A stretch of 64,000 nucleotides of DNA from Bacillota bacterium (GTDB lineage Bacteria > Bacillota > Clostridia > Lachnospirales > Lachnospiraceae), in the NCBI GenBank assembly GCA_023442465.1, contig JAEZZQ010000021.1, positions 186,001-250,000 of the forward strand. Reading direction: 5' to 3'. The notes under the pieces were generated by a model. The model had not been told where the DNA came from. It did not search any database and saw nothing but the letters and a program-made list of their open reading frames with translations. Below are positions 27,083 to 36,300 of the stretch, piece after piece. Each line of letters starts with the position of its first letter. Within the stretch, counting starts at the first letter, position 1. The translations under genes were made by a program, and so were the position numbers.

Positions 27083-27724
27083 ATGCGTTTACGGAACATA
27101 TCAGGCTCGAGGGAAATCATCGGCGAAAGCGAATTCGCCGTTAGCGAGCCGGAGAAGCAAAAGGGAAACTGGCAGAATATTTTTGGTAACAGCCAGCCCA
27201 TACACATTGAAATAGGAATGGGAAAAGGCCGTTTTATTATGGATATGGCGAAGGCACATCCGGATATTAATTATATCGGGATTGAAAAATACTCCAGCGT
27301 TTTGCTGCGGGCAATACAGAAGATGGAACAGCAGGAAGCTCTGTCCAATGTCCGTTTTGTACGAATGGATGCCGAGACCATTACGGAGGTCTTCGCAGAA
27401 GAAGAGGTGGAGAGGATTTATCTCAATTTTTCCGATCCGTGGCCTAAGGACAGACATGCCAAGCGGCGTCTGCCGTCCAGGGAATTCCTTGCCCGCTATG
27501 ATAAGATACTGACAAAAGCAGGACAGCTGGAATTCAAGACGGATAATAAGGATTTGTTTCTTTTTGCTTTGGATGAGTTAGAAGAAGCCGGCTGGAGAGC
27601 TGAGAAGGTGACCCATGACCTGCACCGGGATGAGGAGATGATGCGGGGAAATATAATGACTGAATATGAAGATAAATTTTCTTCTTTAGGTAATCCTATT
27701 TACAAATACATTATTGTGAGGTAG
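27083..27724 (+). CDS. trmB: tRNA (guanine-N7-)-methyltransferase
   Basis: This enzyme methylates G46 of tRNA using S-adenosylmethionine. The 213-residue length is standard. The family blocks are complete: HIEIGMGKGRFIMDMA (SAM binding), YIGIEKYSSVLLRA, RIYLNFSDPWPKDRHAKRRL (the catalytic and tRNA-contact block) and LEFKTDNKDLF. The start follows AAGGAG. It is 16 bp upstream of the thioredoxin gene and probably shares its transcript. Confidence 0.95.
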   Translation: MRLRNISGSREIIGESEFAVSEPEKQKGNWQNIFGNSQPIHIEIGMGKGRFIMDMAKAHPDINYIGIEKYSSVLLRAIQKMEQQEALSNVRFVRMDAETITEVFAEEEVERIYLNFSDPWPKDRHAKRRLPSREFLARYDKILTKAGQLEFKTDNKDLFLFALDELEEAGWRAEKVTHDLHRDEEMMRGNIMTEYEDKFSSLGNPIYKYIIVR

Positions 27725-27740
27725 AAAGAGAGGTTTCAAT

Positions 27741-28064
27741 ATGGAATACAAATTTACAACGGCAAATTTCGAGGAAGAGGTGCTGAAATCGGATCTTCCG
27801 GTATTGGTAGATTTTTTTGCAGACTGGTGCGGACCTTGTAAGATGATGGCTCCCGTGGTAGAGGAGCTTGCCAGAGAGCTGGAAGGAAAAGTAAAGGTTG
27901 GTAAGTGTAATATAGATGAGGAGATGGAGGTGGCACAGAAATATCGCGTGATGTCCATACCTACATTTATTGTATTTAAAGGGGGAGAAGCGGTGAGCGT
28001 AACCGTTGGAGGAGTATCTAAGGCGGATTTGGAGAATAAGCTGCAAGAGGCGCTGACGAAGTAA
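27741..28064 (+). CDS. trxA: thioredoxin
   Basis: This is a 107-residue cytoplasmic thioredoxin with the redox motif WCGPC in FADWCGPCKMM and the cis-proline strand MSIPTFIVFKGG. It reduces protein disulfides. It lies in an apparent operon with trmB and ends at a compact terminator. Confidence 0.95.
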   Translation: MEYKFTTANFEEEVLKSDLPVLVDFFADWCGPCKMMAPVVEELARELEGKVKVGKCNIDEEMEVAQKYRVMSIPTFIVFKGGEAVSVTVGGVSKADLENKLQEALTK

Positions 28065-28084
28065 TTGAAGTTTTGAAGGTTAAG

Positions 28085-28105
28085 AACACTCGCTCAGCGG
28101 GTGTT
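28085..28105 (+). terminator. terminator after trxA
   Basis: A 9-bp stem (AACACTCGC / GCGGGTGTT, one G-T pair) with a 3-nt loop is followed by TCTTTCTATTT, 20 bp after the trxA stop. Confidence 0.7.
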
Positions 28106-28133
28106 TCTTTCTATTTCAGTCAACAGGAAAGGC

Positions 28134-29927
28134 ATGGACATTTTAATGAGCGAGTATAGGAAAAAACGTGTGAGGTACAATAGAAAGCATGTAGCGGTGG
28201 TGGCCGGAGCAGGAGCCGCTATTCTTCTTGTACTGGTACTTATTATCGTTTTGGTAAGGTCCGTATTTTTCGGAGAAGAGAAAGATACGGAGGTAGCCGC
28301 CGTTCAGGTACTTGAGGAGGCTCAGAAACCGGCGGAAGGAGAACCTTTGGAGGATGAAGAATCGGAAACCGCGGCGGAGACAGAGGATCTGCATGTAGCT
28401 GCCGACGTGGCGGAGATGGACGACGAAGAGGACCCGCAGGAAGCGGAGAGCATGAATGAAGACGGGGCAGGAGCAGCGTCGGATATAAGTGCGGTGATTA
28501 AAGGGGCCAATGAAACGGGAGAGGTTTCCTATGGAATCGACGTGGCTAAATGGCAGGGTACCATAGACTGGCAGCAGGCAGCAGATTCCGGCGTGGAATT
28601 TGCTATTATCCGCGTGGGATACCGCACCCAGAAGACGGGAATCATCATGGAGGACCCATTAGCGAAATACAATATGCAGCAGGCGAAAGAAGCAGGACTC
28701 CAGCTGGGTGTTTATTTCTTCTCTACGGCGGTAACGGAGGAAGAAGCGAAAGAGGAGGCGGCATGGGTAACGGGATTCATCGCTCAATACCCGATCACTT
28801 ATCCGGTAGTTTATAACTGCGAAGGCTTTCAATCTTCGGAAAGCAGGCAGTATGGATTGGATAAAAGCGCACGGAGCGATTGTGCGATTGCCTTTTTGGA
28901 TTATGTGCAGAACAAAGGCTATACTCCGATGTTCTATGCGGCAAAAAATGAAATGCAAGGAAATACGTTATGGGATACGGACAGGCTTACCAGCCGATAT
29001 AAAATATGGGTATCCCAATATCCGGATGTTCCTTATCCCCAGACGGCATCCTCCAGCTATAGCGGCACGCATGCCATGTGGCAGTATACAAGCCAGGGCA
29101 CTGTGCCTGGTGTCCCCAAAGGCGTGGATATGAATGTGGCTTACTTCAGTTACAGTGAGGCGGCGGAAGCGGTGGATGACACTCCCTATGAAGCGGTAGA
29201 AGCGGATCCCGAAGCATTGCTCAATATGACGGAAGTAAATGAGCAGGTAACGGCAAAAATAGAGACAAATCTTCGTTCGGTACCGAGTACAGCCAGCGGA
29301 GACACGATTGTAGGAAAGTTAAAAAATAAAGAGACCGCAACGAGAACAGGAATATCTTCAAGCGGCTGGTCGAGACTCGAGTATAACGGACAGAAGGTAT
29401 ATGCAGTAAGCAACTACCTTACAACTGAACTGGACTATGAAGTTCCGGCATCCGCTGTACAGCCCGCATCCATTTATCAGCCGGTAAACGAGGCGGTAAC
29501 GGCGAAGAAGGTTACCAACTTAAGGAGTGCGGCAAGCTCGGCGAGCGATGATACGATAGTGGCGGTGCTTCATAATGGTGAGACTGTGACGCGCACCGGA
29601 GTCGGAAGCAATGGCTGGTCACAGGTGGACTATAACGGGCAGACCTTATATGCCATCAGCAGTTATCTCACCACTGACCTCGGATATGTACAGACATCTC
29701 CCGATACTTCGGTCTATACGGATGTTAACGAGCAGGTGACACCAAAAATAGAATGTAATCTCCGTACGGAGCCGAGTACGGCGAACGAAGGTACAGTAGT
29801 GGCAACCATAAGAAATGGAGATGTGGTGACCAAAACGGGAATTAATTCGAATACGGGGTGGTCGAGACTCGACTATAACGGACAGACAGTATACGCGGTG
29901 AGCAGTTATCTGACACCGGTACAGTAG
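28134..29927 (+). CDS. membrane-anchored GH25 lysozyme with three SH3 repeats
   Basis: I start at the ATG at 28134 behind AGGAAAGG, giving 597 residues. A basic N-terminus precedes one membrane helix (residues 20-43), then an acidic linker to about residue 128. The GH25 muramidase domain (about 133-340) starts YGIDVAKWQGTIDW and ends PGVPKGVDMNVAYF. Three bacterial SH3 repeats follow (each NEQVTAKIETNLRSVPSTAS-like, closing with YNGQ.VYAVSSYL). Of the four acidic residues expected in GH25, D136, E230 and the D in KGVDMN are present, but the position two before the glutamate is asparagine (VVYNCEG, N228). The enzyme may thus be weak or altered. It probably works in wall turnover outside the cell. 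Confidence 0.9.
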   Translation: MDILMSEYRKKRVRYNRKHVAVVAGAGAAILLVLVLIIVLVRSVFFGEEKDTEVAAVQVLEEAQKPAEGEPLEDEESETAAETEDLHVAADVAEMDDEEDPQEAESMNEDGAGAASDISAVIKGANETGEVSYGIDVAKWQGTIDWQQAADSGVEFAIIRVGYRTQKTGIIMEDPLAKYNMQQAKEAGLQLGVYFFSTAVTEEEAKEEAAWVTGFIAQYPITYPVVYNCEGFQSSESRQYGLDKSARSDCAIAFLDYVQNKGYTPMFYAAKNEMQGNTLWDTDRLTSRYKIWVSQYPDVPYPQTASSSYSGTHAMWQYTSQGTVPGVPKGVDMNVAYFSYSEAAEAVDDTPYEAVEADPEALLNMTEVNEQVTAKIETNLRSVPSTASGDTIVGKLKNKETATRTGISSSGWSRLEYNGQKVYAVSNYLTTELDYEVPASAVQPASIYQPVNEAVTAKKVTNLRSAASSASDDTIVAVLHNGETVTRTGVGSNGWSQVDYNGQTLYAISSYLTTDLGYVQTSPDTSVYTDVNEQVTPKIECNLRTEPSTANEGTVVATIRNGDVVTKTGINSNTGWSRLDYNGQTVYAVSSYLTPVQ

Positions 29928-30006
29928 CCTTGGTCGTTGGAAAATAGTTGCCCTGAAATACACCGCTTGCTTCTCAAGCAGACAGATAAAAGTTTGGAAA
30001 AAGCAC

Positions 30007-30037
30007 TTGACTCCAACCTTAGGTCAGACCTTATAGT
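30007..30037 (+). promoter_or_regulatory. MerR-type promoter with 19-bp spacer
   Basis: TTGACT (30007-30012) and TATAGT (30032-30037) are 19 bp apart. The spacer contains an imperfect dyad around ACCTTAGGTCAGACCT. Over-long spacers with a central dyad are the hallmark of promoters that MerR proteins activate by twisting DNA. The MerR gene begins 22 bp downstream, so it is probably autoregulated. Confidence 0.7.
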
Positions 30038-30059
30038 TACATTCGGGAGATGAAATTGC

Positions 30060-30797
30060 ATGTCATATACGGTGCACGAAGTCGCAAAATTGTCCGGCGT
30101 GACAATCAAAACTTTATATCATTATCAGAAGATTGGATTGCTTATGCCGGAAAGTATTGCAGAAAATGGATATAGGTACTATGGTGACAAGGAACTTGAA
30201 CAGCTTCAGCAGATACTATTTTACCGTGAACTTGATTTTCCGCTGGAAAAAATCAAAACTGCCATGCAGAACGAGCCCTCCCGCTTGCGGTGCTTATGTG
30301 AGCAAAAAACTTTGTTGATGGCGCGCCAACAGAGGATTAACAGCATTTTGCATACGCTTGAAGAAGCTATTATCTATGCGGAGAAAGGAGCTACTATGAG
30401 TAAAGAAAAGATGTTTGCAGGTCTAAACAAGCAAGAATGGGAGGCTGCATTGGAGCCGCAGAACGAGTATTTATATGAAAACTATAGCTATTCCATCGAT
30501 ACGAGTACGATTGATGTAGACGCTATGAATGAAAAGGCAAAAGAAGCCTCAGACTTTATAGTTTTCATGTCAAATGCGCTTAGAAATGGTGTTAGTGTCG
30601 ATGCGAAAGAAGTTCATTCTGCCATCGGCAAGCATATTCAGTCTTTGCAGTGTGATATGGAAATTGACGCACAAGGTTTTGCCGCTCAATCGAAATTCTT
30701 AATGACTGATGAGTTCCATCGTCAAATGCTTGAAAAACAGCAGACTGGTTTGAGCTACTATATTTGTTTCGCGGCTGAAAGTTATGCTACAAGATAA
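30060..30797 (+). CDS. MerR-family regulator with TipA-type sensor domain
   Basis: This 245-residue protein has a standard MerR winged helix (YTVHEVAKLSGVTIKTLYHY, then NGYRYYGDKEL). A linking coiled coil with a QQRINSILHTLEEAI pattern follows. The C-terminal 120 residues match the TipAS ligand-binding fold (GLNKQEWEAAL, then MSNALRNGVSVDA and YYICFAAESYA). TipA-type regulators sense cyclic peptides or other drugs and usually activate efflux genes. No target gene lies next to it here. It is preceded by its own 19-bp-spacer promoter. Confidence 0.88.
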   Translation: MSYTVHEVAKLSGVTIKTLYHYQKIGLLMPESIAENGYRYYGDKELEQLQQILFYRELDFPLEKIKTAMQNEPSRLRCLCEQKTLLMARQQRINSILHTLEEAIIYAEKGATMSKEKMFAGLNKQEWEAALEPQNEYLYENYSYSIDTSTIDVDAMNEKAKEASDFIVFMSNALRNGVSVDAKEVHSAIGKHIQSLQCDMEIDAQGFAAQSKFLMTDEFHRQMLEKQQTGLSYYICFAAESYATR

Positions 30798-31206
30798 AGT
30801 ACTCAAAAAATAATCGCCACCGGGACTATAAGAAAAGCCGTGGTTCCGGGGGATCATCTTCATGCCCAATAAAATGTGGGACGACGGTTTTGAGATAACA
30901 ATCAAAGCCGTCGTTTCTTGTCCGTGAGGGGCCGCCACATTGCTGTGACGGCTGGATTTAGCAGAAGCTTTTTCCTTACACAATTTCAGAAAAACAAGCA
31001 AATATTCGGGCGGCTACTCGCGGAACATACGCTGTGCTGCTGAAACGTTTTGCTGAGAGAACGTGCCAAGCACACTTTTGTTTTACAAATTGACGGCATA
31101 TGTAAAAGATAGCTAAATATTCAAAAAAATTAAAACAACGGGAAAATTATATGATAAAATAAGAAAGTAAAAATAGATGAATTATTTTTTATGAGGAGGA
31201 CAAAAG
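30798..31206. other. intergenic region between merR-type gene and chemoreceptor
   Basis: No gene is supported. The left part holds the hairpin at 30882-30913. The right part is AT-rich and ends with AGGAGG before the chemoreceptor start, so it should include that promoter. Confidence 0.5.
30882..30913 (+). terminator. terminator downstream of the MerR-type gene
   Basis: An 11-bp stem with one G-T pair (CGACGGTTTTG / CAAAGCCGTCG), a 10-nt loop and TTTCTTG after it. Confidence 0.65.
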
Positions 31207-33255
31207 ATGAAATCGATTAAGACGAAGATGCTGATTACTATTTTACCGATTATTATTTTATCAATGATTTTTCTTACCTTTAACAGTGTAAATGCGAGTA
31301 AAAAAAGTATTTTAGAGCAAACAGGGAATTTGATGTCATCCGAATTAAACGGAGAAATTACGAATATTTCCAGAGAAATAAGAGAAATAGAAATGATGGC
31401 AAATATGATTTCTTCAACGGTATCCAATACATATGGAACTACGACCCTGAAAGAATATGAAAAGGTTTTGGGTGAGATCATATATACCAATGACCTGGCA
31501 ATGGGAAGCGGGATTTGGTTTGAGCCGTATCAATTTGACAAGGCGGAAAAATATGTAGGTCCTTATATTTACAAGGATGGGGAACAACCCGCGGTAACTT
31601 ATGATTACAGCAATGCAGAGTATGATTATTTCAGTTATGAATGGTATCAGAACGCGGTAAAATCACAAGGGGATCCGGTGTTTACGGAACCTTATTATGA
31701 TGAAACATTAGGAGTTACTATGTCTTCATGTACCGTACCGGTAACAAATCAAAGCGGCAGCTTTATCGGAGCTGTTACGGTAGATATTGAACTTACGACA
31801 ATTCAAAATCTGGTGAACAGTATTCAGGTAGGAGAAGGCGGAAAGGCCCTTTTACTCGGGGCGGATGGAAGCTATCTTTCCTGCCTTGACAGCGAGAAGA
31901 TAATGAAGCAGAAAATTCAGGAGGAAGAAAATACGTCCCTTGCAGAACTTGGCAGCCAGATTTTGCAGAAGAAGGAAGGAAGCGGTTCTTATACCGATGG
32001 TAATGAAACTTATCGGGTGTATTTTAAGACGCTGCCCGAATTGAATTGGATACTGGTCATTGAGATTCCTGAGAGTGAGCTGAATGCTCCGGCTCAGACG
32101 CTGGCTGTACAGATGGCAGGAATCAGCATAGCAGCTATCATTCTATGCTTTGCCGTTGTTTTATATATGGTAGGAAGGCTTAGCTCTAACCTAAAAAAAG
32201 TAAATCATTTTACAGGAATTTTATCAGAAGGCGATCTTAGGTCGGAGGAATTGAAATTAAAGGGAAAAGATGAACTGAAACAAATGAGCGATTCCTTAAA
32301 TACTATGTTTGTAAATAACAGATCCATTATTAAGCATATTGCGGAGAATTCCGAGACGCTCAATGAATCCAGCGGGAACTTGACACAGGCGGCTGGAGAG
32401 CTCACGGTGCAATTTAACAATATAGCCGATATTATGAATAAGGTTAATGAAGATATGATGTCATCCAGTGCGGCTACACAAGAGGTGAATGCATCGGTAG
32501 AGGAAGTAAATTCTTCCGCAAATGTGCTGCTTGAGGAGACGGGAAGAAGTAATGAGCTGGCCGCTGAAATTGGCAAACGCGCAGCCGAAGTCAAAGCGAA
32601 TAGCAGAAATTCATATGAAAAAGCGACTGATTTGACAAAAGAATATGAAAATGAGCTTGCACAAAGTATGGATAATGCGAAGATTGTGGAATCTGTGAGC
32701 TTGCTTGCCGATGTAATTTCGGAAATCGCCGATCAGATTAACTTATTATCCCTTAATGCGTCCATAGAAGCAGCGCGGGCAGGAGAACAGGGAAGAGGAT
32801 TCGCGGTTGTGGCAGGAGAAATCGGCAAGCTGGCAGGGCAGACGGCTTCTGCAGTCAATGAGATTAAGGAAACCACCGAAAAAATTGAGGATGCATTTGA
32901 TTTATTGATACAAACGGCAAAGGAACTCCTTGGATTCATTACGCAAACGGTATCTCCGGACTATAAGGCCTTTGTCAATACGGCAATACAGTATGAATCG
33001 GATGCAGAGACGATCAAGGACTTCTCAGAAAAAATATCGGAGATGTCCAAAGGAATAGAGCATATTATAAACGAAGTGAGCCAGGCGGTGCAAAGCATAG
33101 CTTACTCCGCTCAAAATACTTCTGATAATAGCAGCAGGATTATAGAATCCATCCTTGTTATGGAGAAGACAGTAAATGAAGTAGGGGATATGTCTAAGGA
33201 ACAGAGCGATATGTCTAAGCAGTTGTATGATGTAGTAAATAAGTTTAAATTATAG
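31207..33255 (+). CDS. methyl-accepting chemotaxis protein with dCache sensor
   Basis: This 682-residue chemoreceptor has a first membrane helix at about residues 7-25. A periplasmic-side double-Cache domain follows to about residue 295 (SGIWFEPYQFDKAEKYVGPY, then FTEPYYDETLGVTMS and IGAVTVDIELTTIQ). A second helix (AGISIAAIILCFAVVLYMVG), a short HAMP-like segment and the signalling coiled coil complete it. The hairpin tip is conserved: INLLSLNASIEAARAGEQGR followed by GFAVVAGEIGKLA. It senses small ligands and signals to CheA. The gene is alone, with AGGAGG upstream and a strong terminator behind. No other chemotaxis genes are in the window. Confidence 0.93.
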   Translation: MKSIKTKMLITILPIIILSMIFLTFNSVNASKKSILEQTGNLMSSELNGEITNISREIREIEMMANMISSTVSNTYGTTTLKEYEKVLGEIIYTNDLAMGSGIWFEPYQFDKAEKYVGPYIYKDGEQPAVTYDYSNAEYDYFSYEWYQNAVKSQGDPVFTEPYYDETLGVTMSSCTVPVTNQSGSFIGAVTVDIELTTIQNLVNSIQVGEGGKALLLGADGSYLSCLDSEKIMKQKIQEEENTSLAELGSQILQKKEGSGSYTDGNETYRVYFKTLPELNWILVIEIPESELNAPAQTLAVQMAGISIAAIILCFAVVLYMVGRLSSNLKKVNHFTGILSEGDLRSEELKLKGKDELKQMSDSLNTMFVNNRSIIKHIAENSETLNESSGNLTQAAGELTVQFNNIADIMNKVNEDMMSSSAATQEVNASVEEVNSSANVLLEETGRSNELAAEIGKRAAEVKANSRNSYEKATDLTKEYENELAQSMDNAKIVESVSLLADVISEIADQINLLSLNASIEAARAGEQGRGFAVVAGEIGKLAGQTASAVNEIKETTEKIEDAFDLLIQTAKELLGFITQTVSPDYKAFVNTAIQYESDAETIKDFSEKISEMSKGIEHIINEVSQAVQSIAYSAQNTSDNSSRIIESILVMEKTVNEVGDMSKEQSDMSKQLYDVVNKFKL

Positions 33256-33268
33256 AGAATAGGAAAAG

Positions 33269-33294
33269 GAGGGGCGGCTTTTTGGCCGTCCCTC
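33269..33294 (+). terminator. terminator after the chemoreceptor gene
   Basis: A 10-bp GC-rich stem (GAGGGGCGGC / GCCGTCCCTC) with a 6-nt loop is followed by TTTTTG, 13 bp after the stop. Confidence 0.85.
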
Positions 33295-33332
33295 TTTTTG
33301 TCTGAACAATATTCTGCTTTTATACTTATTTG

Positions 33333-36300
33333 TTATTCTACACTTTTCAATGCTTCTACCATATTAATCCGATTGAGAGCACGGTTAGTCATCAGGTTCA
33401 CGGCCAAAGCAAAGCATAATGTGATGGCAGAGGATATCAGATAGCTCGTAAATTCTACGTGTACAGCAAAGTATACCGAGGGCAGTTGGAGCACGCGGGT
33501 AAGAAGTCCGCTCAGAAACCTGCCTAACGGCAAGCCGGCCAGAATTCCTATTAAAGTCAGGATCAAGGTTTCTTTATGCACATACTGGTGCACCTCGTTG
33601 TCGTAAAATCCCAACACTTTAATAGTAGCAAGCTCTCTCACACGTTCGGAAATGTTAGTATTTGACAAAGTAAATAATACAACGAAGGCGAGACCGCCAG
33701 CCATGACAATAAGCAACAGGACTACCGCGTTGATCAAATCGAATCCAAAATCCTCCTTTAGGCCGGCTGTGCTTGCTGCGGTAAGTATTTCATCGTTGCT
33801 TTTAAGCGACCGGGCATACTCCTCATGGTCAGCGCATGCCTCCGAAAGGTGGACAAGCACACCATTAGGCTTATATTCTTCGAATAGTGTCTCATAATAG
33901 GACTGGGTCATATAAATGTTGTTGCCTAAGTAATTTTTCACAATACCGGCGATAACAGCCTCTTTTTCTTCTAATTGAAGATTCTGGAGAGAAATGGTAT
34001 CTCCTTCGTTCAGGTTTAAAATCTGTGCGGCATTCTGAGTCACATATATGCCGTTGCCTCCTATAGAAACAGGAGTGCCGCCGGGGCTTTGTACGTGAAT
34101 ATAGTCTTCGATGGAGGCTCCATCAGGTATTACCATTAATTGGACTTTTTCCGATTCCTTTGCCGAATTGAGCAGCTTTATACTGTCGATTTGCAGGTTC
34201 AGGTAATCGGCTGTATTCTCATCTTCCGACAGCTTTTGTATAAGGAAATCGTTATCCTCCGGGTTCACTGCCGCCATCAAATCGTAGCAATAGATTTCTT
34301 CATACTGCTCCGGCGCCAGATTCACGATGGTATCCTTAAGTGCGAAGCCGCAAAGAACGAGGGCAGTACAGCCCATAATTCCTCCTACCGTCATAAACAA
34401 GCGCTTTTTAAAGCGGAACAGGTTGCGGACAGTGACCTTGTTCAGGAATTTGAAACGGTTCCAGATAAAGGGCAGTCGTTCCAGAAAAACACGGGAGCCG
34501 GCTCTGGGAGCCTTGGGTCTCATAAGCGTTGCCGGTGTCTGGTTAAGTTCACTATGACAGGCGAGCACAGTTGCTGCGGCAATTCCGATTAAAAATAAGA
34601 GTACGCCGCCTATGCCGTAAAGCATATCAAAACGCAGATAATATTCGGGAAGGTTATAAAGTGTCTCCAAAATAAATAACAAAAATTTTGGAAACAGAAT
34701 AAAGCCGGCCAAATCTCCTAAGATTCCTCCGAACAAGCAGGCAAGCAGGGCAAAAAGGAGATATTTCCAATAAACAGCAGCGTTCTTAAAGCCCAATGCC
34801 TGATAGGTTCCTACCAGTCCCCGCTCTTCCTCCACCATGCGCGTCATGGTAGTAAGGCTCATGAGAGCGGCAACTACTAAAAATATAATCGGGAAAACGT
34901 TTCCTACCGCTTCGATGGAGGACATATCGTTATGAAGACTGGAATAACTGTCAAGGGAGATACGGTCCTGAACATACCACTGGGTCATGTCGATATCGTC
35001 AAGCTCTGCATAGGCATCTGCAATTTTCTCGATGGCTTCCTCTTTTTTGCCGGTATACTCCTGTTCTTTTTCAAGAAGCTTCGTTTCACCCTCTGCAAGG
35101 TCCTGTTTTCCTTCTTCCAGCTCTTCCCTGGCATCTGCAATTTTCTTTTTCGCATCCGCCTCTTTAGCATTCAGCGTCGTCTCACCGTCTGCTAATTCTG
35201 CTTTCGCAGATTCAATTTTATCCCTGCCGGCTTGAAGTTCCGCCTTTTTCTCTTCGATAGTCTTACGGCCCTCTGCTATTTGTGCCTCGGCTCCGGCCAA
35301 CTGGGCTGCGATTCCGTTCAAATGCTGTCTGGTACTTTCTCTCGCCTGCTCGAAGGCAGCTTTTTGAGTGTCCAGGACTTGCTGTCCGCCGTTTATTTTG
35401 GCCATACCGAAAGCAGCCTGCACGCCGGAAGCAGGCAGTGTGTTTAGCTGCTGTGCCTGTGCCTGCATCTGTCCGATTACAGAAATAAGCTGCTGCGCCT
35501 CGGCTGTTTTCATGTCCCTTTCGGCTGTTAAGTCCGCGATGGTCTGTTCGTCCAGACCTTGACCTGCGGCATCTGCAATTCTCTGGTTTAAATTTTCGAT
35601 ATATAGGTTGATACCGTTTACCGATTCCTGCATCTGTGCAATCTGTGCGGTCAGCCCCGCAGTGATGGCATCTGTCTGGACTTGCAGCGCACTGGAAAGA
35701 GCGGCACTTTCGGCAGCAGTACTCTGTTCGATATCAGCGTCCTGTGCGCCGCCGGCAGCTAAGGCAGCAGCAGCGTTGACAAGGGCGTTCCATTCGTTTT
35801 CAGGCCATGCGGCTCCGAAGGGAGCTTTTATCTGTTCCAGTCCGGATTCCAGCTGTGTGCGGGATTCATCCAATTGATTTTGTGCACTGCTAAGCTGCTC
35901 GCCCGCTTCTGCAAATTTGTCCTCCGCCTGTCTTCGCCCGTCGGCCAGTTCCTGCAGCCCGTCTTCGATTTGTCTGGCATTGGCATTTAGCTGTGCTTCG
36001 CCTTGAGCCAACTGTGTCTCGCCGTCCAGAAGCTCTGCCTCAGAATCAGCCAGCTCCTGCTTTCCATCTGAAAGCTCTGTTCTGGCATCAGCAATTTTGC
36101 TTAGAGCATCCGCTTCTTCCCGGGAAAGAGTGTCTTCACCGTCAGCCAACTCTTGCCTCCCATCATCGATATCGCTCCAGGCATTTGCGAATTGCTCATC
36201 CGCGTCTGCAAATTTTTCGTTCATCGTATCTTCGGCATCCACGATTTTGCCGCGAGCTTCCGATATAACGGAATGGTAACGTGCCAGCTCGCGCTGTTCC

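Noticed and set aside
30699..31001. Minus-strand frame opposite the end of the MerR-type gene
   Set aside because: It runs through the terminator hairpin and has no recognisable features.
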